A stretch of 47,482 bases of DNA from an uncultured Oscillospiraceae bacterium. GTDB lineage: Bacteria > Bacillota_A > Clostridia > Oscillospirales > Oscillospiraceae. Shown here in pieces: positions 41,474-47,482 of this stretch. Below the pieces are notes generated by a model that ran no database searches, had not been told where the DNA came from, and saw only the letters and a program-made list of their open reading frames with translations. Position numbers and translations under genes: made by a program. How positions within the stretch are numbered: position 1 is the stretch's first letter; every line of letters starts with the position of its first letter. The stretch lies in assembly GCA_900769845.1 (NCBI GenBank), contig CAAGIF010000251.1:1-47482 (forward strand). Direction: 5' to 3'.

Positions 41474-42299
41474 ATACAGTAGAGGGGATTTCTGCCGCCG
41501 CGGACTGATCTTTCGGAGGCCTGGGGCAGTCCCAGCACAAATCCCAATCGATTTCTCCACTGAGCTGGCTGGGGCGATAAGTAGACACTCCCTGATAATT
41601 GGGAGCCCGGTACACTGCCGGTGTAGTTTCCTTGGCGGAAAGCAGAGGAGCCAGAGAGATTCGGACGGAGGAAACAGATTTCCCGGGAAGGATATCTTTG
41701 GTGACCGTCAAAATCAGCCGACATTCGTTCTCGTAACTCCAGGATATAGTCTTCACGCTGTGGCGCAGATCGGCAGTGGGAGAATAAGGGGCGCCCTCCA
41801 CACTTTCACTGGACCGGCGGAGGTAGATACCCTTGTCCGATTCTCCCACATACAGAATGTCTTTCAGTTGCAGGGAAAATTCTCCCCGGCGAAGGGTTAT
41901 GACAGGAACAAAAACATTGTCTTCCCAGTTTCCTAACTGAACCACATCGGTGCTCTCTATCAAGGTTCGCATCTGCTTTTTGGAGAACTCCAACATGGCA
42001 CCTTTTTTTCGCATGCCGCCGTAGAGCATCCACATAGCGACGCTTTCCGATCTGGAAAAGGAAAAACACCTGCCAAACCGCTTCACAGGGGCATCCTCGG
42101 AATTGAAGGTGCTGCGGTCATGCACATCGTTCCAGCGGCTTCCGTCATCTAAGTAGAAAAAACCGGTGTCCAGCCAGGCTTGGATTCTGTCGGAATTAGA
42201 GTATGTTTTGTAACAATTGTGATTTGCGGCCTTTTCTTCCAGGTAGGAATCCAGCAGGGACGAAGACTGGCAAACCGTTTTCAAAGAGCGGTCATTCAC
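41472..42299 (-). CDS. DUF2971 domain protein
   Basis: A 275-residue protein with the marks of DUF2971: CFSFSRSESVAMWMLYGGMRKKGAMLEFSK (about 78-107) in the middle and ISWSYENECRLILTV (about 186-200) after it. The family has no established biochemical role; it is found scattered in accessory regions. There is no signal peptide or membrane span. The N-terminal 60 residues (YLDDGSRWNDVHDRS) resemble the usual start of the domain, where a substrate-binding Trp/Asp/Asn lies. It begins four bases after the oxidoreductase stop and is the last gene of a three-gene operon, so it very probably works with the STAND NTPase. Confidence 0.7.
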   Translation of the reverse strand: MNDRSLKTVCQSSSLLDSYLEEKAANHNCYKTYSNSDRIQAWLDTGFFYLDDGSRWNDVHDRSTFNSEDAPVKRFGRCFSFSRSESVAMWMLYGGMRKKGAMLEFSKKQMRTLIESTDVVQLGNWEDNVFVPVITLRRGEFSLQLKDILYVGESDKGIYLRRSSESVEGAPYSPTADLRHSVKTISWSYENECRLILTVTKDILPGKSVSSVRISLAPLLSAKETTPAVYRAPNYQGVSTYRPSQLSGEIDWDLCWDCPRPPKDQSAAAEIPSTV

Positions 42300-42303
42300 G
42301 GCG

Positions 42304-43248
42304 TCACCTCATTTCTTTCGGGGAAAGAAGCGCATGGATATGCAGGATCTGCTGGCGGCTGTGGATGGGGACGCCACCCTGCAAAAGTGCCGCAAACTCC
42401 CGGAATACACCCACATACTGGCTGGGGAGCCGGTTTTCCGGATTGCCCTGGAAGAGAATCTCCCGGGATCCGTCCGGGAAGATCCGAACTACCTGCTGGG
42501 CGGTGTGATCCAGCAGAAGCTGTCCGATAATCTCCGGAAATTCCAGAAGGGTACTTTTGTGGCTTCTGCCCAGATCCCAGGCGGTTTCCACGGTGATGGC
42601 TTTGTCTCTGCAGACCAGCTCGGTCACAGAATGGTAAACGGCCCAGGCAGACTGCTTGGTACGGTGATCGCAGATCCGGAAGGTTTCCCCGGGCAGCAAC
42701 CTGGCGCAGACACTCAGGGCGTTGATCCCACTGTCCACATAACTGCCGCCGAGATGAAGCTTATGGGGATCGATCGCTCCATTGTGCATGTAGGGATCGG
42801 CAAACAGACACCGGATCTTTGCTGCCCTATCGATTTGCCAGCCCGCGCCCAATGCCTGCTGATGCTCCAGATACCATAAAATATCCAGTCCGAAGGCGGC
42901 GTGAAGACCCACATGGAACACAAGGTTTTTCTCTTCTGCCAGCAGATACAGCGCCTGGATCTGCTCCGGCTCCAAAGCGGCGGGTTTTTCCAGAAGTACA
43001 TGCTTTCCCGCCTCCAGACAGTCCCGGGCGATGGAGATGTGGGTGTCCATGGGGGTGCTGATCACCACGCAATCCAGATTGGCTTGCCGGAGCATCTGCC
43101 GGTAGTCTCGGTAGTGGTCGTCAGAGGAGGTGTGTGTCAGATTCAAATCGCAGATCGCAGTGACGGCAAACAGCTGGGAAAGGGCTTTCAGGGATTGCTG
43201 ATACAGAGCGCCGATGGTTCCAAATCCGATGATTCCCAGTTTATACAT
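42304..43248 (-). CDS. Gfo/Idh/MocA family oxidoreductase
   Basis: A 314-residue NAD(P)-dependent oxidoreductase. The Rossmann motif GIIGFGTIG is at residues 5-13, ISTPMDTH around 63-70, and the family EKP motif in LLEKPAA near 87-93. The C-terminal half forms the usual substrate-binding beta sheet (LHLGGSYVDSGINAL is the GG-x-x-x-D-x-G-x-H region, with Asn in place of the common catalytic His). Members act on sugars, inositols or bile pigments; this substrate is unknown. The start at 43248 (MYKLGIIGFG) has AAGGAG nine bases upstream and overlaps the STAND gene by eight bases. The overlap makes co-expression almost certain. Confidence 0.85.
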   Translation of the reverse strand: MYKLGIIGFGTIGALYQQSLKALSQLFAVTAICDLNLTHTSSDDHYRDYRQMLRQANLDCVVISTPMDTHISIARDCLEAGKHVLLEKPAALEPEQIQALYLLAEEKNLVFHVGLHAAFGLDILWYLEHQQALGAGWQIDRAAKIRCLFADPYMHNGAIDPHKLHLGGSYVDSGINALSVCARLLPGETFRICDHRTKQSAWAVYHSVTELVCRDKAITVETAWDLGRSHKSTLLEFPEIIGQLLLDHTAQQVVRIFPDGSREILFQGNPENRLPSQYVGVFREFAALLQGGVPIHSRQQILHIHALLSPKEMR

Positions 43249-45652
43249 AGGATATTTCTCCTTCTGCGCCGGGCAGGATGTAGGAATACACATGCAGTTC
43301 GTTCAAAAGGTCGGAAAGTTCTGCAAGCGTCTTTTCCATAGCTTCCGTCTGCCCGGATTGCTTCTGGGCATAGGCAAGGGCAGCTATGCCAAAGGCTTTT
43401 CCGGAGCGGTAGCCGGTAATTTCTGCTGTGGCGATAGCGGTCTTTGCCAGGCGCAGACCCTCTGCGGTTTTGCCAAGGGTGGTCATGGCAACACTGCCTG
43501 CGGCCTGGGCTTTGCCCACTTCAATTTCGTTGCCCATTTGCAGGTTCCGGTCCATAGCTTTGCGGTACCATTCTATGGAAACCTCCGGCTCCACTAAACA
43601 GGATACTTCTGCCAGATTGGTAAAGAGCTTTCCTTCATGGGAGCGAAGCTCGTGATCCACAACAAGCTTAAGCGCCGTATCGTAAATAATGGTTGCTTTC
43701 TCGTACTGACGGCGGAACCGGTAAATATGACCTTTGATCCGCAAAAGCTCCACCATGTCCTCTATGGGAGTTTTTGGGGTTTCCAGCATGGCGTCCACCA
43801 GTTTCAACGAGTCATCGAACTGTCCCCGCAGGAACAGAAGATCCGCATACTTCATGGCCACACTGTTGTAAATATGCAGGGGAATCAGGGGACGCACCAG
43901 ATCCATCTCTGCCAGCAGATCCTTATAGGCAAGGATGCTCCGATCATATTCTCCCATGAGATGATGGACATGAACGGTCAGGAAACGGTACATATAGTAC
44001 CACACCCCCATGTCATCCCGGGATATAGGATGGGTCTGCACAAATTCTGCTGCAGCAGCAAGATTACCGGTTCGGCGCAGCCAGATAAGCTCCACAAATG
44101 CAGCCAGAGTGAAAAGCTCCCGCTGTTCGCACGCCAGAGCGGAGCTGAGAACCAAACGCAGTTCATTCCAATAGCCCGCAGTGGCAAAATACTCCGCAGC
44201 CTCAAAGAACAGCTCTCGGCAATTTTCTATGTATTCCGGATGGGATTTTAGGGACTCCACGGCGCTGAAGAAGTAGGGGAATTTTCTGCCGTCCCGTTTC
44301 TCCAGCAGAGTTTCCAGAAGATCCCGCAGCAGCGTCTGCTTCCATTTCAGCGGCGTATTTTCTTCGATGTGCAGACGGATGCTTTTGTCGATCTCCCAGA
44401 GATTGCCCGCGGCATCCAGGGGAAGAAATACAGATTTTTCAAACAGAGCCCGGAGTTCATCGGGATAATAATACAGATTTTGACGGGCAAGCAGACGCTG
44501 GGCAAATTCCGCATCAAAGCTCTTCAACATGGAAAGGATACAAACCGCGTACTGGTCCTTCTCCTTCAGATGGCGGATGTAGCGCTCAATGATAGTGCGG
44601 CTGCCGGAGAAATTGGAAAAGTCGATCTCGGCATGGCTGTTGATGGCATCCTCGTAAAGATCCACGCACAGATCCAGATACAAAGGCACACCCCCAGCAT
44701 GACGAATGATGTTCTCGATCATATCCTGCCGCAGCTCTCCCTGAGCGTTGCGAATGGGGACACATTCCAAAAACCAACGGCTGTCCTCATCGGAAAGGTT
44801 AGAAAGCAGATGCTGGTTCAGATACAGTCGCCAATCCGGATCCTCTTTCTCCCAGTCGATCCGGTCCCGGGATCCGATGACCAGCAACAGATTGCTGCCG
44901 GAAAGAAACAGCTCCTGCAGCCACTGATTATGGGCGTTCTGGGGATTCTGACGATTGCAGATGCTCTCATAGGAATCCAGAAACAGAACATGAACGATGC
45001 CTTCGGTGGCTGCCCGGCTGATGCAAAGACCCAAATAATAGGGAAGCCGCTCGAAGATCTCGTACTCATTTAATGTGGCGATTTCAGCGATTTCTTCTCG
45101 GTATTTGGATTGGAAATGTTTATCGCGGATAAAGTCCACGCATTTTTCAAGAAGGGCTTTGGGAATGCTGGCGGAAGCGGAGCAAATACCGATGACCTCG
45201 TTGATCACATCTGCCAGGGCGCCGGGGAGGATATCGTTCTTTGTGCGTATCTCTTCAATAGAAGTCCTTGCTTTGGCGTAGTACTGGATCAGCGCATAGT
45301 CGAAAAGTCCTGCATCTGCCTGAATCATGCTGCGGATGGTGGTGAGAATATTCACCGGGTTGGCATAGTCATAGGCTTCCAGACTAACGGTGATATTCTG
45401 GAAGGTATATTTGGGATAGCAGCGGTAGACGGATTGGCTGTAGCTGTTCTGGAGCTCCTTCAAGAGGCTGGTTTTTCCAATACCGCCCTTGCCGTAAAAG
45501 ACGACGATTTCCTTCCGGAAATCCGGATTTTGGGCCAGGAGAATTCGATCCACGCTTTGGGAAAATACACCCCGGGGTTCTACCCGGTCGGTAAAAATCT
45601 TATTGGCCTTGAATTGGTTCGGCTTTTTGGAGAATTTGCTTTGCAGTGCCAT
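43241..45652 (-). CDS. STAND-type NTPase with C-terminal TPR repeats
   Basis: An 803-residue signal-transduction ATPase. Walker A is GKGGIGKT (54-61), Walker B HVLFLDSYE (221-229) and the sensor strand LLLVIGSRDR (255-264), the order seen in NACHT/NB-ARC-like ATPases. A helical middle (270-480, with GGVPLYLDL like the GLPLAL motif of STAND proteins) follows. The C-terminal half (about 490-790) is built from helical TPR-like repeats (LAYKDLLAEM, LLRIKGHIYRFRRQYEKATIIYDTAL, EGLRLAKTAIATAE). No DNA-binding or effector domain is visible at the N-terminus. The start at 45652 has AAGGA 10 bases upstream; an in-frame GTG at 45661 is too near it. It is the first gene of a three-gene operon. Confidence 0.82.
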   Translation of the reverse strand: MALQSKFSKKPNQFKANKIFTDRVEPRGVFSQSVDRILLAQNPDFRKEIVVFYGKGGIGKTSLLKELQNSYSQSVYRCYPKYTFQNITVSLEAYDYANPVNILTTIRSMIQADAGLFDYALIQYYAKARTSIEEIRTKNDILPGALADVINEVIGICSASASIPKALLEKCVDFIRDKHFQSKYREEIAEIATLNEYEIFERLPYYLGLCISRAATEGIVHVLFLDSYESICNRQNPQNAHNQWLQELFLSGSNLLLVIGSRDRIDWEKEDPDWRLYLNQHLLSNLSDEDSRWFLECVPIRNAQGELRQDMIENIIRHAGGVPLYLDLCVDLYEDAINSHAEIDFSNFSGSRTIIERYIRHLKEKDQYAVCILSMLKSFDAEFAQRLLARQNLYYYPDELRALFEKSVFLPLDAAGNLWEIDKSIRLHIEENTPLKWKQTLLRDLLETLLEKRDGRKFPYFFSAVESLKSHPEYIENCRELFFEAAEYFATAGYWNELRLVLSSALACEQRELFTLAAFVELIWLRRTGNLAAAAEFVQTHPISRDDMGVWYYMYRFLTVHVHHLMGEYDRSILAYKDLLAEMDLVRPLIPLHIYNSVAMKYADLLFLRGQFDDSLKLVDAMLETPKTPIEDMVELLRIKGHIYRFRRQYEKATIIYDTALKLVVDHELRSHEGKLFTNLAEVSCLVEPEVSIEWYRKAMDRNLQMGNEIEVGKAQAAGSVAMTTLGKTAEGLRLAKTAIATAEITGYRSGKAFGIAALAYAQKQSGQTEAMEKTLAELSDLLNELHVYSYILPGAEGEISYV

Positions 45653-45695
45653 GGCGTCCACATCCTTGTCTATATTTGGTAGGCGCGTTTTTGTC

Positions 45696-45725
45696 AGTAT
45701 ATCACAGAAGAAAATATATCGTCAA
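45696..45725 (-). promoter_or_regulatory. Promoter of the STAND operon
   Basis: Minus-strand TTGACG (45720-45725), 18-base spacer, TATACT (45696-45701), about 45 bases before the start codon. An AT-rich spacer (ATATATTTTC) lies between. Confidence 0.7.
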
Positions 45726-45745
45726 GCATTGATGGAAAAAGGCAA

Positions 45746-45776
45746 AAACGCGCCCCCGGACGTCTGTCCGGGGGCG
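45746..45776 (-). terminator. Terminator of the yedE operon
   Basis: Minus strand: CGCCCCCGGAC, loop AGAC, GTCCGGGGGCG (arms 45766-45776 and 45751-45761), then CGTTTTTGCC. It lies five bases past the DUF3343 stop and separates that cassette from the STAND operon. Confidence 0.85.
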
Positions 45777-45780
45777 TAGA

Positions 45781-46026
45781 TTATTTACTGTTTTCCATTA
45801 GAAGCAGGTACTGCTCCTGTCCGGTGATCTGATAGACAGCCTCCACATCATCGTCCATAGCGTTCAGCATCGGTTCCGTGGCCCGGTAGCGAACGCAGGT
45901 TCCGCAGGAGGAACTGAGTTTTCTGGGAACAGGCATCATTCTGGCATCGATTCCCCGGCCGGTGAGAGTCCGGCTGGTCATCAGCGCAGCCAGATGGGTA
46001 TGGAATGTGGAGATATAGTCATTCAT
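45781..46026 (-). CDS. DUF3343 protein, putative Se/S carrier-like
   Basis: An 81-residue protein of the DUF3343 family. It shows TFHTHLAALMTSRTLTGRGIDARMMPVPRKLSSSCGTCVRY: a TFHS-like start, then the PVPR-x3-SSSCG motif (MPVPRKLSSSCG) that defines the family. The conserved C at SSCG and a second Cys two residues later could carry sulfur or selenium. The family is usually next to YedE/YedF genes or fused to a TusA domain. Its ATG overlaps the tusA-like stop (ATGA). It is the last gene of the cassette. Confidence 0.88.
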   Translation of the reverse strand: MNDYISTFHTHLAALMTSRTLTGRGIDARMMPVPRKLSSSCGTCVRYRATEPMLNAMDDDVEAVYQITGQEQYLLLMENSK

Positions 46027-46226
46027 TTCTTCAGCACCATCTTATAGTCCTGGCCGTCCTTAGTGTGGCTAACCTGGTAACCGCAGCTTCCGGCGAACCG
46101 GGTGATGTTTTCCAGCGCGCAGGCGTCATCCACCAGCACTTCCAGGGTGTCGGGATTGTTCTTCTTAACTTCCTTTTGCACCATGACCACGGGCATGGGG
46201 CAAAGCAGACCTCTTGCGTCGACCAT
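46023..46226 (-). CDS. TusA/SirA-like sulfur or selenium carrier (YedF N-terminal-like)
   Basis: A 67-residue TusA-family protein with the active-site Cys in the LLCPMPVV motif (C9) and the usual beta-alpha-beta-alpha-beta pattern (VDARGLLCPMPVVMVQKEVKK). In genomes with selenium metabolism, related proteins (YedF) carry this domain fused to a DsrE-like domain. Here it stands alone, 13 bases after yedE and overlapping the DUF3343 gene by four bases. GGAGG lies before the ATG. It should accept sulfur or selenium imported by YedE; this is inferred from context. Confidence 0.9.
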   Translation of the reverse strand: MVDARGLLCPMPVVMVQKEVKKNNPDTLEVLVDDACALENITRFAGSCGYQVSHTKDGQDYKMVLKK

Positions 46227-46239
46227 TGTAAAATCCTCC

Positions 46240-47334
46240 TTATTCGTCCTTGGCTTTCTTGGGCAGGTGCATCAGGGAGACCACCAGCAGCACTGCCAGG
46301 CAGATGAACACGGCGATCTGACCGTTGGTCTTGATGCCGCCGACAACATACTGTCCGGCCTCGTTGACGGAGTCGGCGCCGCCGGCAAGACCGAAATTGT
46401 GGGCGATGGCAGCACCTGCCATCATTCCGAATACGGTCACAGCAGAATCGCCGTTGCCGCTGCCGGCAAGGATCAGCTGACGCAGGGGGCAGCCGCCCAG
46501 CAGTACGGAGCCCCAGCCGACCACGACCATACCCATGAAGTTCCACAGATGGGCGCTGTGGGCAACGGGCTGGCTGGTGAAGCCCAGCTTGAAGCTGCCG
46601 CTGATCAGATTGCCAACCAGAGCAATCAGGAAAATGGCCACAAAACCGTAGAGCAGCTTGAAATCCTTGAACATGATGGCGTCGCGAATGCCGCCGGCCA
46701 TGCACAGACGGGCTCTCTGCGCCAGAGCGCCGACTACCAGAGCAATGCCAAGAGCAAGCAGAACGGGAGCCTGCATGGAGCCGGGACCCTTTTCGCTGAT
46801 CTTAAACAGGGTGGGAGCTACCAGGAACAGCAGGAAAATGCCGGTGAATACAACAGGAAGGACGGCGCCTTCTGCCTTGCCCACATCATAAGCCCGTTTC
46901 AGGGAGAAACCCCGGTTCAGGAAACGGGTGCCGATGAAAATACCTGCGGCAAAACCGGCAGTAGCCACAAGGGCGTTCAGATCGCCGCCTGCCAAGCGCA
47001 GTACCATACGCAGGGGGCAGCCCAGGAACACCAGCGCGCCGATCATGACGGCGGCGCCCAGAACGAAACGGATGGCGGGAGAGGAGCCGGCCTTTGCACG
47101 GAACTCCTTGGTGGCAACGCTCATAAGGAACGCGCCTGCCACAAGACCGACGATCTCAGGACGGACATACTGCACTACGGCGGCGCTGTGCATGCCGCAG
47201 GCACCCACGATATCCCGCAGGAAGCAGGCGATGCAGAAACCCATGTTGGCAGGGTTGCCGCAAAGGGTCAGCACCACGGCGGCAAGGCCCACAAGGCCAC
47301 CTGCCATAACTACCAGCCAGTTGATTTTCTTCAT
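46240..47334 (-). CDS. yedE: YedE-family putative selenium transporter
   Basis: A 364-residue membrane protein of the YeeE/YedE family, with about nine or ten spans. The two YedE halves each carry a Cys motif, LGCPLRMVLRLAGGDLN and GGCPLRQLILAGSGNGDS, plus FCIACFLRD and RARLCMAGGIRD. These are the conserved cysteines thought to pass thiosulfate or selenium through the membrane. The downstream tusA-like and DUF3343 genes favour the selenium-linked subgroup (inference). The start at 47334 has GAGGA about seven bases upstream. Confidence 0.9.
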   Translation of the reverse strand: MKKINWLVVMAGGLVGLAAVVLTLCGNPANMGFCIACFLRDIVGACGMHSAAVVQYVRPEIVGLVAGAFLMSVATKEFRAKAGSSPAIRFVLGAAVMIGALVFLGCPLRMVLRLAGGDLNALVATAGFAAGIFIGTRFLNRGFSLKRAYDVGKAEGAVLPVVFTGIFLLFLVAPTLFKISEKGPGSMQAPVLLALGIALVVGALAQRARLCMAGGIRDAIMFKDFKLLYGFVAIFLIALVGNLISGSFKLGFTSQPVAHSAHLWNFMGMVVVGWGSVLLGGCPLRQLILAGSGNGDSAVTVFGMMAGAAIAHNFGLAGGADSVNEAGQYVVGGIKTNGQIAVFICLAVLLVVSLMHLPKKAKDE

Positions 47335-47393
47335 AATGGAATCCTCGATTTCAAAGATGTATTACCCTGGGTGGGGTGGTTTTATTATAGGGG

Positions 47394-47399
47394 AAAGAG
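47394..47399 (-). promoter_or_regulatory. -10 element upstream of yedE
   Basis: Perfect TATAAT on the minus strand 60 bases before the start; the best -35 (TTCGTC at 18 bases) is weak. Upstream (47415-47460) the motif TTGATAA occurs twice, once as part of AATTGATAATT; a regulator site is possible but unproven. Confidence 0.5.
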
Positions 47400-47482
47400 C
47401 GGTGAAAGACGAATTGATAATTGGAATGATTTCTGTTTTGTCATTGATAAAACCGATAATTACTTCCGGTGCATTTCCAAAA

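Larger units (their letters stand above)
41375..41474 (+). ncRNA. Candidate small RNA with two terminator hairpins
   Basis: From the predicted start near 41375 there is an immediate hairpin GGGCGGC-TTGAG-GCCGCCC (41378-41396) with GGTTTTTT. A 30-base single-stranded stretch with CCTTTTTCGCGCAGACG follows, then a 15-bp hairpin (arms 41435-41449 and 41455-41469) ending in TTTTTTT. A transcript of about 30 or 100 bases is predicted. It points at the 3' end of the DUF2971 gene, which is on the other strand. Inferred from promoter and terminators only. Confidence 0.45.

Overview
The window looks like chromosomal DNA from a Gram-positive anaerobe of the Clostridia, most likely Oscillospirales. This is an inference from gene content, not a database match: a split glycine decarboxylase (GcvPA/GcvPB), a MetV-type partner of MetF, single-chain alpha2-type glycyl-tRNA synthetase, a YedE/TusA-like/DUF3343 selenium cassette, an LPxTG-anchored surface protein and clean sigma-A promoters (TTGACA-N17-TATAAT style). 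G+C is moderate to high, and most genes have strong AGGAGG-like ribosome binding sites. I saw no tRNA, rRNA, CRISPR array, transposase or phage gene.

Region 1 (1-9570, minus strand): a GH79-like glycosidase and a small membrane protein lie at the left edge. They are followed by a compact glycine/one-carbon operon read leftward: tandem glycine riboswitch with terminator, metV, metF, gcvT, gcvH, gcvPA, gcvPB, lplA. When glycine binds the leader the operon should be expressed. Glycine is then split to CO2, NH3 and methylene-THF, and MetFV can reduce methylene-THF to methyl-THF. LplA supplies the lipoyl group on GcvH. No L-protein or lipoate synthase is in the window.

Region 2 (9740-19670, plus strand): one gene of 9.7 kb encodes a sortase-anchored surface protein of about 3245 residues. 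It has a His/Cys repeat head, a Thr-Glu-Pro-Ala stalk of about 34 four-residue units, two BspA-like leucine-rich blocks, a long series of adhesin-like domains and an LPETG anchor.

Region 3 (19720-32625): a GNAT acetyltransferase, then a leftward six-gene run (acyl-CoA synthetase, membrane protein, CCA-adding enzyme, short-chain dehydrogenase, two metallo-beta-lactamase-fold lipoproteins). Divergent from it is a rightward housekeeping run: plsC-type acyltransferase, glycyl-tRNA synthetase, trmB, mnmG, cytidine-deaminase-like protein.

Region 4 (32640-40910): an M14 peptidase, a pseudouridine breakdown pair (psuK with an N-terminal HTH, psuG), ftsH on the minus strand, then rlmB with a gene for what appears to be a catalytically dead P-type-ATPase-like membrane protein.

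Region 5 (40910-41480): a 595-base stretch without a confident gene. It is densely packed with promoters and terminators on both strands and probably encodes at least one small RNA.

Region 6 (41472-47482, minus strand): a tightly coupled three-gene operon (STAND NTPase with TPR repeats, Gfo/Idh/MocA oxidoreductase, DUF2971 protein), which is the best candidate here for an undescribed sensing or defence-like system. It is followed by the yedE/tusA-like/DUF3343 selenium cassette at the right edge.
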